Source: Pseudorhodobacter sp. (GTDB lineage Bacteria > Pseudomonadota > Alphaproteobacteria > Rhodobacterales > Rhodobacteraceae). From it: a DNA stretch of 61,265 nt. The position numbers and the translations under genes were made by a program. The notes under the pieces are model-generated. The model did not search any database. It saw only the letters and a list, made by a program, of their open reading frames with translations, and was not told the origin of the DNA. Shown in pieces: positions 1 to 7,493 of this stretch (the stretch's first letter is position 1; every line of letters starts with the position of its first letter). The stretch spans positions 1 to 61,265 of the forward strand of contig JAQWYA010000033.1 of NCBI GenBank assembly GCA_029254215.1, given 5' to 3'.

Positions 1-200
1 CGCTTGGTGATGTTGAGGTTGGGGGCTGTTTCTGTGGTTAGGAGGATGGCGTCTATCTGTAGATTGCGCTCAGCTTTTTCGTTAATTTCCCGTTCTTTTT
101 CTGCGAGTTCTTTTGCTGTTTCAATATCATTGCAATCATCGCAAATTATATATGGGCTGCCCCAACGCAGTTTCTTCCCACACTCCTTACAAGCCGCCAT
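1..200 (-). CDS. N-terminal part of a zinc-ribbon protein, probably with a YbjQ/DUF74-type domain (runs off the window)
   Basis: This gene is absent from the ORF track because it leaves the window at base 1. It starts at ATG 200 behind a clear AGGGAGG ribosome site and reads 66 codons without a stop. Residues 4-23 form CxxC-x12-CxxC, a zinc ribbon. A charged Lys/Glu-rich helix follows (about residues 28-48), then a segment beginning ILLTTETAPNLNI, which resembles the start of the YbjQ (UPF0145/PF01906) fold. The domain call is from memory and rests on about 15 residues. The gene is much more AT-rich than the chromosomal genes to the right and lies inside the element that ends at the tRNA-Gly scar. 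The molecular function of YbjQ proteins is not established. Confidence 0.6.
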   Translation of the reverse strand, partial: MAACKECGKKLRWGSPYIICDDCNDIETAKELAEKEREINEKAERNLQIDAILLTTETAPNLNITK

Positions 201-210
201 TAAAGCCTCC

Positions 211-444
211 CTAAACCGACATTCCCCAAGTGGCCTGCCGTTTGACGTGAGGATCGCCTGATTGCGCCAGTTGATCAAGCGTTTTGCGCCCCGAGCGGCG
301 TCTGCGGTCGCGCCACAGGCCACCGTTGTCGCTTATTGCTGCACTGGGCAGCCAAAGCCTGAGATCGGCCTCACCGTGCCTTACAGAGGCTCTACGGACG
401 CGCTGGGCGGCATCAGGGTTCGCCCCTAGCTGATCAGCAACCAC
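211..444 (-). CDS. Possible small hypothetical ORF upstream of the zinc-ribbon gene
   Basis: A 77-codon reading frame on the minus strand starts at GTG 444 and ends 11 bases before the ATG of the zinc-ribbon gene, so its last codons would overlap that gene's ribosome site. The product is Arg-rich and I recognise no family. The GTG start has no convincing ribosome site, and the frame stays open only to about base 468. It could be a real small element gene, a decayed fragment or chance. Confidence 0.2.
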   Translation of the reverse strand: MVADQLGANPDAAQRVRRASVRHGEADLRLWLPSAAISDNGGLWRDRRRRSGRKTLDQLAQSGDPHVKRQATWGMSV

Positions 445-701
445 GACAAAGGGTGGCAGTAGCAGCCCTCAAGCTGATTGTTGTCGTGCATCCACAAAGC
501 ACCCAACTAGGGCGGTCAAGGGCGATTGGTCGGTGTCGCTCCCCTGCTAACAAAACAATCGGACCGACAAGAAATTCGATCACACATCTGTTCACACATT
601 GGCACTTTTGGTATAGATTTGCGCGAGTATAGACGTTGTGTAGCTGAGCCGACCTGTCGGCGGAGAGCCTTTTAAGCCATTGAAAATGGTGAATAAAGGT
701 G
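445..701. other. Non-coding end of the integrated element, next to the tRNA scar
   Basis: I see no convincing gene here. Short repeats cluster toward the tRNA remnant: ACACAT occurs twice near 582-597, GCCGAC-CT-GTCGGC is an inverted repeat at 648-661, and CCATT-GAA-AATGG is an inverted repeat at 677-689, directly before the point where tRNA homology begins. Recombinase-binding arms are often found beside attachment sites, so these may be integrase or excisionase sites, but that is inference. Composition is visibly more AT-rich than the DNA right of base 850. Confidence 0.35.
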
Positions 702-763
702 CAATGGTAGAGCAGCAGCTTCCCAAGCTGAATACGAGGGTTCGATTCCCTTCACCCGCTCCA
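702..763 (+). pseudogene. 3' remnant of tRNA-Gly(CCC), probable attR scar
   Basis: From base 702 the sequence matches a tRNA-Gly: D-loop (CAATGGTA), anticodon stem-loop with CCC (CTTCCCAAG), T-arm with GGTTCGATTCC, the 3' acceptor strand CACCCGC, discriminator T and encoded CCA (761-763). The 5' acceptor strand should be GCGGGTG but AATGGTG/TGAATAA is present, and the 5' D-stem is also wrong, so this copy cannot fold as a functional tRNA. Retention of only the 3' part is the usual signature of an element that integrated into a tRNA gene and rebuilt the intact tRNA at its other end. The native flank is to the right and the element to the left. Confidence 0.82.
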
Positions 764-851
764 ACCTCCCCTCAATTTGGATGATTTCCCCTTTCCTTGG
801 ACGCGCCGCCCGCTTAGCACTTGGCGCATCTTGCATGTAAAGGAGCATCCC

Positions 852-1202
852 ATGGCAGAGATCATCCGCAACGGCGTCGGCAAACGCATGAGCGAGGCCG
901 TCATCCACAATGGTACAATCTATGTCGCCGGTCAGGTCGGCAATCCGGACGACAACGTGACCGAGCAGACCAAAACCTGTCTGGCGCATGTGGACCGCAT
1001 TCTGGCCGAGGCCGGGTCGGACAAGACGCGGATCCTGTCGACCCAGATCTGGCTGGCCGATATGGCGGATTTCGCTGCGATGAACGCGGTTTGGGATGCT
1101 TGGGTGCCGCAGGGGCATACGCCTGCGCGGGCCACGGGCGAATCTGCGCTGGCGGCCCCCGCCTACCGGGTTGAGGTCATCGTGGTCGCGGCACAGGCCT
1201 GA
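852..1202 (+). CDS. RidA family protein (Rid/YjgF/UK114)
   Basis: Members of this family hydrolyse reactive enamine/imine intermediates released by PLP enzymes in the cytosol. The product is 116 residues, the normal single-domain length. The C-terminal region keeps the arginine in TPARATGES and the strand RVEVIVVA typical of active Rid proteins. I chose ATG 852 because AAAGGAG lies just upstream; the longer track ORF (777) extends into the spacer after the tRNA scar. It is the first native gene right of the element and is followed by its own terminator. The family is clear; the exact Rid subgroup is not. Confidence 0.9.
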   Translation: MAEIIRNGVGKRMSEAVIHNGTIYVAGQVGNPDDNVTEQTKTCLAHVDRILAEAGSDKTRILSTQIWLADMADFAAMNAVWDAWVPQGHTPARATGESALAAPAYRVEVIVVAAQA

Positions 1203-1210
1203 TCGCGAAA

Positions 1211-1237
1211 GGCATGGCCCGGATCGCGGGCCATGCC
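1211..1237 (+). terminator. Terminator after ridA
   Basis: GGCATGGCCCG and CGGGCCATGCC form a perfect 11-bp stem with a 5-nt loop, followed by GGGTTTT on the plus strand. It lies between convergent ridA and pgi. Confidence 0.75.
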
Positions 1238-1243
1238 GGGTTT

Positions 1244-2851
1244 TCAGGTGTTATCCGTCAGATAGGCAACAAGCTGACGGGTTGAGCCATCCTTTTGATC
1301 GGCTGGCTCGCGGCCCTCAAGGATCGGCTGCAGCGCCACGGCAAGCTCTTTGCCCAGCTCCACCCCCCATTGATCGAAGGAATTGATCCCAAGGATCACG
1401 CCTTCGACAAAGACGCGGTGTTCATAAAGCGCCACGATCTGCCCCAGCACAAAAGGCGTCAGCTGGTCAAATGCCAGTACGGTCGAGGGCCGGTTCCCCG
1501 GAAAGACGCGGTGGCGCGCCTGACGGTCCAATTCTGCGCCGGTCAGACCTTTGGCGGCCATAATCGCGCGGGCTTCCTCAAGGCTGCGGCCCCGCATCAG
1601 CGCCTCTGCCTGCGCCAAACAATTGGCGACCAAAAGCAGGTGCTGATGCGCCAGATCAGGCTCATGCCCCTTTCGCATCACCATGAATTCGCAAGGCACA
1701 ACGCGGGTGCCCTGGTGGATCAACTGATAAAAGGCATGCTGGCCGTTTGTCCCCGGCTCCCCCCAGACAACGGGGCCGGAATGGATTTCAAGCTCGGCCC
1801 CATCCATAGAGACGCGCTTGCCGTTGCTTTCCATCTCCAGCTGCTGGAGATAGGCCGGAAGACGGCTAAGCCGTTGTTCATACGGCAAAACAGCGCGGGT
1901 GGTATAGCCACAAACCTGATTGTGCCAGATCCCGATCAACGCCAGCAGGATCGGCAGGTTCTGCGCGGGCGCGGCGGTGCGGAAATGCGCATCCATATCC
2001 GCAGCCCCCGCCAGAAAATCCGCGAATCCGTCTGGCCCGATGGCAAGCATCAAGGACAGGCCGATCGGACCCCACATCGAATAGCGCCCGCCGACCCAGT
2101 CTTCAAAGCCGAACACCCGCTCCGGCGCGATCCCGAAGGCCGCTGTTTTCTCGGCCGAGGTGGACAGCGCCACGAATTGCGCCGCAGGCTCCGCCACAAC
2201 CCGGCCCATCCAGTCTTTCGCGGTCTGGGCATTGGTCATCGTCTCGATCGTCGTGAAGGTTTTGGAGGCAACGATTACCAAGGTCGTCTCGGGGTTCAGC
2301 CCACGCAGACAATCGGCAATATGCGCCCCATCGACATTCGAGACGAAATGACAGCGCGGCCCATCCGCAAAGGGCGACAGCGCGATATAGGCCATATAGG
2401 GCCCCAGATCAGAGCCGCCGATCCCGATGTTCACGACATCGGTGATCTTGCCGCCCTGCCCCTTGATGCACCCTGCGCGCAGATCCGTCGCGAAGGCCTG
2501 CATCCGGGCATAGGTTGCACGGACGTCCGGCAGAACATCGCGGCCCCCGACCGTCAGGCTGCCGTCCATGTTGCGCAAGGCGGTGTGCAAAACGGCGCGG
2601 CCTTCGGTCTCATTGATGGCAGCGCCGGAAAACATCGCCTCGCGCTTTTCCGAAACACCCGCCGCCTCCGCCAGATCCAGTAAAAGCGAAAGTCCTTCGG
2701 CATCCAGATTGGTTTTGGAGAAATCAAACAGGGCCGCGCCATGACGAACCGAGAAGTCTGCCGCGCGGCCCGCATCCCCGAAGAGGCCGAGAATAGAGCG
2801 TGACTTTACGGAGTCATAATGTTTTTCAAGGGACTGCCAGATGTTCTTCAT
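1244..2851 (-). CDS. pgi: Glucose-6-phosphate isomerase
   Basis: Interconverts glucose-6-phosphate and fructose-6-phosphate in the cytosol. Seen in the sequence: the sugar-phosphate (SIS) motif GIGGSDLGP and the family signature [18 protein letters not shown] near the C-terminus. About 535 residues, as expected. The track start at 2866 is a TTG; ATG 2851 (MKNIWQ) with GGGCGGA upstream is more likely, and ATG 2857, which overlaps the pgl stop, is possible. It is the last gene of zwf-pgl-pgi. In a bacterium using the Entner-Doudoroff route, this placement would let fructose-6-phosphate be recycled into the zwf-initiated pathway. Confidence 0.96.
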   Translation of the reverse strand: MKNIWQSLEKHYDSVKSRSILGLFGDAGRAADFSVRHGAALFDFSKTNLDAEGLSLLLDLAEAAGVSEKREAMFSGAAINETEGRAVLHTALRNMDGSLTVGGRDVLPDVRATYARMQAFATDLRAGCIKGQGGKITDVVNIGIGGSDLGPYMAYIALSPFADGPRCHFVSNVDGAHIADCLRGLNPETTLVIVASKTFTTIETMTNAQTAKDWMGRVVAEPAAQFVALSTSAEKTAAFGIAPERVFGFEDWVGGRYSMWGPIGLSLMLAIGPDGFADFLAGAADMDAHFRTAAPAQNLPILLALIGIWHNQVCGYTTRAVLPYEQRLSRLPAYLQQLEMESNGKRVSMDGAELEIHSGPVVWGEPGTNGQHAFYQLIHQGTRVVPCEFMVMRKGHEPDLAHQHLLLVANCLAQAEALMRGRSLEEARAIMAAKGLTGAELDRQARHRVFPGNRPSTVLAFDQLTPFVLGQIVALYEHRVFVEGVILGINSFDQWGVELGKELAVALQPILEGREPADQKDGSTRQLVAYLTDNT

Positions 2852-2853
2852 GT

Positions 2854-3525
2854 TCATTCCGCCCAATGTACGGTTGCTTCCTCAAGGACCACGCGCACCG
2901 GAGCCTTTGCGATGGGCAAGGTCTCGGCCTGTTCAATGGCCTGGCGCTTTGCCGCCCCGGTGATCAGGATATGGGTGCGCAATGCGCCCCGCAATACGGG
3001 TGCGCTCAGTGTGATGCGCGGCTCTCCGGCGGCATCGGCCCGCATCGGCAGCAGGATCGGGGCCTTGTCGGACAAAGCCTCCTCCAGCCGGTCGGCGCCG
3101 GGAAACAGAGAGGCCGTGTGCATATCTGCCCCCATGCCCAGCAGCAGAACCGAGATCGGAAGATGCGGGCGCAGGCCGTCAGCCAGCGCCTCCATCGCGT
3201 CTTCGGGCTGCGGCGTATCAGCGTAAAGCGGCACGATCTGCGCCGCTGCCGCCTTGCCCTGCAACAAGCGCTGTTTCAGCAGGCGCGTGTTGGAACGCGG
3301 GCTGCTTTCATCCACCCAACGTTCGTCATTCAGAAAGACCGAGACATTCGCCCAATCCAGATCGACCGCCGACAAAAGGTCAAACACTGGCCCCGGCGTG
3401 GAGCCACCCGGTACGCAAAGCGATGCCCGGCCTTCCTGGCGCAGGGTTTCGCCCAATTCACCTGCGATCTGATTGGCCAGCGCCAGCATCATCAGATCCT
3501 GATCGTTGTAAGACTTGAACTTCAT
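2854..3525 (-). CDS. pgl: 6-phosphogluconolactonase
   Basis: Hydrolyses 6-phosphogluconolactone to 6-phosphogluconate, the step after Zwf. The product is 223 residues and has the family features [12 protein letters not shown] near the N-terminus and LNDERWVD in the middle (glucosamine-6-phosphate isomerase-like fold). Its ATG overlaps the zwf stop (ATGA at 3522-3525) and its stop overlaps possible pgi starts, so the three genes are translationally coupled. Confidence 0.96.
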   Translation of the reverse strand: MKFKSYNDQDLMMLALANQIAGELGETLRQEGRASLCVPGGSTPGPVFDLLSAVDLDWANVSVFLNDERWVDESSPRSNTRLLKQRLLQGKAAAAQIVPLYADTPQPEDAMEALADGLRPHLPISVLLLGMGADMHTASLFPGADRLEEALSDKAPILLPMRADAAGEPRITLSAPVLRGALRTHILITGAAKRQAIEQAETLPIAKAPVRVVLEEATVHWAE

Positions 3526-4976
3526 TCCCGGATCTCCCGCCAGCGGCGCCCGTCGCGGTGCATCAACATCAAGGCATCCTCGGGCCCCGACGATCCTGCA
3601 TCATAATTGCGCGGTTTGTCACCTCGGGCTTCCCAGCCATTGATGATCGGGTCGGTCCAGGCCCAGGCGGCCTCGACCTCATCCCCGCGCATGAACAAGG
3701 TCTGATTGCCCCGGATCACATCCATAATCAGCCGTTCATAGGCGTCCGGAATGTCGGCCCCGTCCGCGCCCAAAGCCTCGGCGAAGGACATATCCAGCGG
3801 TACCTGCGTCAGGCGCATCCCGCCCGGCCCCGGCTCTTTGATCATCATCATCAGGTTCATGCCCTCATTGGGCTGCAACCGGATCACCAGCACGTTTTCG
3901 CGCCAGCCCTCGGCATCGTCAAAGATGGAATGCGGCGGCTCGCGGAAGGTGATCGCGATTTCCGAGGTCCGCGCCCGCAGACGCTTGCCCGTGCGCAGAT
4001 AGAACGGTGTGCCCTTCCACCGCCAGTTCGAGATATTGGCCTTTAGCGCGATATAGCTTTCGGTCTTGGAGGACGCATCTTCGCAATGCTCCAAATACCC
4101 CGCCTGCCCGTTTCCGGCCATATATTGCCCGCGCACGATGTCTTCGGGACGGACCGGGTCCAGCGCCCGGATCACCTTCAGTTTTTCATCGCGTACCGCG
4201 TCCGGGTCAAAGTGATAGGGTGGCTCCATCGCGATCAGGCACAAGAGTTGCATCATGTGGTTTTGCACCATATCGCGCATCGCGCCGGATTTGTCGTAAT
4301 AGGCCCCGCGCCCCTCGACGCTGACGGTTTCGGCCACGGTGATCTGCACATGGTCGATATATTCGGATTTCCACAGCGGCTCGAACAGGATGTTGGCAAA
4401 GCGGACCGCCATCAGGTTCTGCACGGTTTCCTTGCCCAGATAATGGTCGATGCGATAAATCTGCGCTTCGTTGAAATGCTGCGCCAGACCCGCGTTCAGC
4501 GCCTTGGCAGAGGCAAGATCCCGCCCGAAGGGTTTTTCAACGACGATCCGGCTGTCCTTGGTAGCAATGCCATGCTTGTGCAGACGTTCCGCAATATCGC
4601 CGAACAGCGACGGGGCAACCGAGAAGTAGAACGCTTGCACCACATCCTTACGCACCCGCTTTTTCAGCGCGGCCCAGCCTGCGGTCCCCTTGGCATCAAT
4701 CGTTTCATAGCCGATGCAGGCGACGAAAGCGTCAATAATCGCCGGGTCTTGTTTGTCTTTGGCCACGAATTCCGCGATCGCCGAACGGGCATTTGTGCGG
4801 AACTCATCCTCGGTCATGTCAGAGCGCGCAGCCCCGATGATCGCACTTCCCTCCGGAATCTGGCCCGCCCAGAAACGCCGATAGAGGCCCGGAATGATCT
4901 TTCTGCGCGCCAGATCGCCGGTGCCGCCAAAGATAACGAGATCGAAGGGTTCTACTGGGATGACGCGCGAAACCAT
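3522..4976 (-). CDS. zwf: Glucose-6-phosphate 1-dehydrogenase
   Basis: Oxidises glucose-6-phosphate to 6-phosphogluconolactone with NAD(P)+, the entry to the Entner-Doudoroff and oxidative pentose-phosphate routes. The nucleotide-binding motif GGTGDLARRK lies near residue 15 and the active-site signature RIDHYLGKE near the middle. At 484 residues it is full length. ATG 4976 has GAGGAAAG upstream. It is first in zwf-pgl-pgi, and a LacI-type palindrome lies about 50 bp upstream. The edd and eda genes are not in this window. Confidence 0.97.
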   Translation of the reverse strand: MVSRVIPVEPFDLVIFGGTGDLARRKIIPGLYRRFWAGQIPEGSAIIGAARSDMTEDEFRTNARSAIAEFVAKDKQDPAIIDAFVACIGYETIDAKGTAGWAALKKRVRKDVVQAFYFSVAPSLFGDIAERLHKHGIATKDSRIVVEKPFGRDLASAKALNAGLAQHFNEAQIYRIDHYLGKETVQNLMAVRFANILFEPLWKSEYIDHVQITVAETVSVEGRGAYYDKSGAMRDMVQNHMMQLLCLIAMEPPYHFDPDAVRDEKLKVIRALDPVRPEDIVRGQYMAGNGQAGYLEHCEDASSKTESYIALKANISNWRWKGTPFYLRTGKRLRARTSEIAITFREPPHSIFDDAEGWRENVLVIRLQPNEGMNLMMMIKEPGPGGMRLTQVPLDMSFAEALGADGADIPDAYERLIMDVIRGNQTLFMRGDEVEAAWAWTDPIINGWEARGDKPRNYDAGSSGPEDALMLMHRDGRRWREIRE

Positions 4977-5023
4977 GGCTTTCCTCGAATTGACGGTGCG
5001 TATACTCAGGCGATAACGGAAAC

Positions 5024-5052
5024 TGTTAGCGCTAACTATCGCGTTCTAACGC
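5024..5052. promoter_or_regulatory. LacI-family operator upstream of zwf, with a second inverted repeat
   Basis: GTTAGCGCTAAC (5025-5036) is a perfect 12-bp palindrome within TGTTAGCGCTAACT, the classic form of a LacI-family operator with a central CG. A second inverted repeat, GCGTT-CT-AACGC, follows at 5041-5052. Both lie in the zwf promoter region, where a bound repressor would block transcription. From memory, the LacI-family regulator CceR controls Entner-Doudoroff genes in Rhodobacter sphaeroides, so a CceR orthologue is the obvious candidate; its exact motif needs comparison. Confidence 0.65.
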
Positions 5053-5241
5053 TCTGTGATGCAAAAGTCCAGCACCGCCGCCGCCCATGGTTCTTGCCCG
5101 GAATGGCTTAGAAGACTGGCGCTTTGATCTGCTGCTCACATCCGCGTGATGCGGCAAAGCTGCCCGCCCTTCAAGCGCGAATGCACAGTCCTTGGGCAAG
5201 CTAAAGACGGACCCGGAGGTCAGAGGCAGGCTGCGCCGTCA

Positions 5242-5826
5242 TCAGGCGTCCAGCTCGGCATCCCAATAGAGGTAATCCAGCCAGCTTTCATGCAGGAAAT
5301 TCGGCGGGAAGCGGCGGCCATGGGCCTGCATTTCCTCAGCCGTTGGGGTTTTGGGTTTGCGCGCAAGGGCAAGACCGGAGTGTTTGAGCAACCGCGACCC
5401 CTTGCGCAGATTGCACGGAGAGCAGGCGGCCACGACGTTTTCCCAACTCGTGATTCCCCCCCGCGCGCGCGGCAAGACATGGTCAAAGGTCAGCTCACCC
5501 TTTGCGCCGCAGTATTGGCAGCAAAAACCATCCCTCAGAAAAAGATTAAAGCGCGTGAAGGCCACGCGCTTTTGAGGTTTTACGAAGTCTTTAAGTACAA
5601 CAACCGAGGGGATCCGTATCTCGGCCCGCTGGCTTCGGACGATGTGATCGTATTCGGCCACAATCGTCACCCTGTCGAGGTAGGCGGCCTTCACGGCATC
5701 CTGCCAGGGCCAAAGCGACAAAGGATAGTAGGACAGAGGCCGATAATCGGCGTTCAGCACCAAGGCCGGATATTGCTTCAGCGCTGCAGGCTCTCGCACA
5801 AAAGCTGTTCGGAAATCACCATCCAT
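5242..5826 (-). CDS. HNH endonuclease family protein
   Basis: The product has a zinc-binding HNH fold: CQYC, then DHVLPRARGG with the catalytic Asp-His, then the Asn of NVVAACSPCN and the second cysteine pair. The conserved part begins MDGDFRTAF, so I chose ATG 5826 (194 residues, GAGGGG upstream) over the track start at 5955. The upstream part, opening MASRFAQIEGL, looks like non-conserved read-through. No methylase, phage or toxin gene is adjacent. It is a solitary chromosomal HNH protein whose role I cannot state. Confidence 0.82.
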   Translation of the reverse strand: MDGDFRTAFVREPAALKQYPALVLNADYRPLSYYPLSLWPWQDAVKAAYLDRVTIVAEYDHIVRSQRAEIRIPSVVVLKDFVKPQKRVAFTRFNLFLRDGFCCQYCGAKGELTFDHVLPRARGGITSWENVVAACSPCNLRKGSRLLKHSGLALARKPKTPTAEEMQAHGRRFPPNFLHESWLDYLYWDAELDA

Positions 5827-6000
5827 CGTCAAAAACGCCCCTCGTGCCTTGCTTGCCACCGGCACCAAGGCGGGGAGACCCGCCCCGATACCACCGACTA
5901 TATATCGCGTTTGCGCCGTGGCAAGCCCCTCGATTTGCGCAAAACGGGATGCCACAGGGGTAGACGAAGCAAGTAACGCGGGCGTGACAGAAGCGCTGAT

Positions 6001-6663
6001 CTAACCGATCAATCGCTGATGCAGAAAGGATAGCGCCGCTGACAAGCCATCCGGGGCAATCCCGTGCCCGGTGCCCTTCATCACATGGCCGTAGGTTTCA
6101 AACCCGGCAGCCACCAGCGCATTGCCCGCAAGACCCATATCCTCGAAGGGAACAACCGGGTCCTGATCGCCATGGATCAACAAGACCGGCGGTTTGACAA
6201 GGGCCTCGGTTACTAGTGCTGCCGGGTGCAGCAACCGCCCCGAGATCGCGACAACCCCGGCCACCGGAAGCGTCCGGCGTGGGGCGACATGCAGGCTCAT
6301 CATCGCACCTTGCGAAAACCCGACGAGAACGAGCGCGGCGGGCGTCAGACCTTCTTCGGCCAGACGCGCATCCAGAAAGGCGTTCAGATCCTGCGCGGCC
6401 TGCGTCAGACCGGCTTCGGCGGCAGCCTCGCTCGACCCGTCAATCCAGGGAATCGGGAACCATTGCAGCCCAAAGCCGCCACCCTGACAGGGTTCCGGCG
6501 CATCGGGCGACAGAAAAACCGCCTCAGGGAGATGCGGGGCCAAAGGGTCGGCAAGACCCAAAAGATCGGCCCCATCCGCGCCATAGCCATGCAGGAACAC
6601 AACCATCTGTTTGGCTTGGCCCAAGGGCGCGCCGGCCCGACCGAATTTCAGCTCTCGCGTCAT
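6001..6663 (-). CDS. Carboxylesterase/phospholipase-type alpha/beta hydrolase
   Basis: A 220-residue protein of the YpfH/dienelactone-hydrolase type. The nucleophile elbow is GFSQGAMMS, and the likely acid and histidine are in HGDQDPVVPF and TGHGIAP. The oxyanion region is FLHGYGADG. ATG 6663 overlaps the stop of the upstream glycosylase (ATGA), which fixes the start and implies coupling. No signal peptide is present, so it is cytosolic. The substrate cannot be told from sequence; short-chain esters are usual for the family. Confidence 0.88.
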   Translation of the reverse strand: MTRELKFGRAGAPLGQAKQMVVFLHGYGADGADLLGLADPLAPHLPEAVFLSPDAPEPCQGGGFGLQWFPIPWIDGSSEAAAEAGLTQAAQDLNAFLDARLAEEGLTPAALVLVGFSQGAMMSLHVAPRRTLPVAGVVAISGRLLHPAALVTEALVKPPVLLIHGDQDPVVPFEDMGLAGNALVAAGFETYGHVMKGTGHGIAPDGLSAALSFLHQRLIG

Positions 6664-7289
6664 GATATCCCTTCTCGTGCTGTCGATACCCGGTAATAAG
6701 CCCATAAGATACGCGCGGCAACCGATCGCCAAGGGGCCCAAGCCTCTGCCATCTGGCGAAACGGCTTTTCCTTGGGCCGTTCGGGAAGATCGAAAAGCCG
6801 GGCGGCTGCCTCTTGCAGGGCGAGATCACCGGGGGCAAACACATCCGCCCGCCCGAGCGAGAACATCGCATAAATCTCGGCCGTCCAACTGCCGATGCCG
6901 GGCAAGGCCACAAGCGTTGCCAGAACCTCCTCAGTGGGAAGCGAGCGCAGGCCCGCATAGTCAAGCTCCGCCCGCGCCAGCGCCAGCGTATAGCGGATCT
7001 TTTGCCGCGACAGACCGCAAGCGCGCAGCGCCTCCTCATCAGACCCTGAGACGGCCTGCGCCCCGGTTAGATCCGCAGCCTCCAGCCGCGCCATGATCGC
7101 ACGCGCAGAGGCCACGCTGACCTGCTGCCCGATGATCGCCTCCAGCAAAGCGCCAAACCCGTCGGGGCGCAGACGCAAAGGGATCGGCCCGATAACCGAC
7201 AGCGCCTGGGCAAAGCGAGGCTCCGCGGCGGCAAGCGCTGCGGCCCCCTCTGCGATGCAGCCATCGCCCTGAATGATCCGGCCAACCAT
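6660..7289 (-). CDS. DNA-3-methyladenine glycosylase II (AlkA-like, HhH-GPD superfamily)
   Basis: Excises alkylated purines in base-excision repair. The helix-hairpin-helix LPGIGSWTAEIY is followed by the catalytic-Asp region APGDLALQEA, as in AlkA. I chose ATG 7289 (209 residues) because GAAGGGGGCG precedes it and homology begins only after it. The longer track ORF (7625) extends antisense under the MFS start. It lacks the extra N-terminal domain of E. coli AlkA. It is coupled by ATGA to the downstream esterase and divergent from the MFS gene. Confidence 0.9.
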   Translation of the reverse strand: MVGRIIQGDGCIAEGAAALAAAEPRFAQALSVIGPIPLRLRPDGFGALLEAIIGQQVSVASARAIMARLEAADLTGAQAVSGSDEEALRACGLSRQKIRYTLALARAELDYAGLRSLPTEEVLATLVALPGIGSWTAEIYAMFSLGRADVFAPGDLALQEAAARLFDLPERPKEKPFRQMAEAWAPWRSVAARILWAYYRVSTAREGIS

Positions 7290-7448
7290 TTCGCCCCCTT
7301 CCAGCCTCAAAGCGACCCTAGGCGGTTTGCCTGCAGGCGAAAACCCTGATCCCGACCAGAAGTGGTGTGTGTTTTGCCCGCCCCAAAAGACGCCCCGCAT
7401 CCCTGCCCCGCCACAGATCCCGTCCGGGCTATTTGTATGGATGACAAT

Positions 7449-7492
7449 TTGGCCCCTTGCCCAAGGGCCAAAACAGCGCCTAAGCCTTAGGC
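7449..7492. promoter_or_regulatory. Two inverted repeats just before the MFS start
   Basis: TTGGCCCCTTG-CC-CAAGGGCCAA (7449-7471, one-base bulge) is followed by the perfect palindrome GCCTAAG-C-CTTAGGC (7478-7492), which ends one base before the ATG. There is no normal ribosome site. These could be operators or RNA hairpins that affect initiation. Confidence 0.45.
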
Positions 7493-7493
7493 C

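Noticed and set aside
4-261. 85-codon plus-strand ORF at the left edge
   Set aside because: It is the antisense of the better supported zinc-ribbon gene, which has a strong ribosome site and cysteine pairs.
690-763. Functional tRNA-Gly
   Set aside because: The 5' acceptor strand and D-stem do not pair, so only the 3' part is tRNA-derived.
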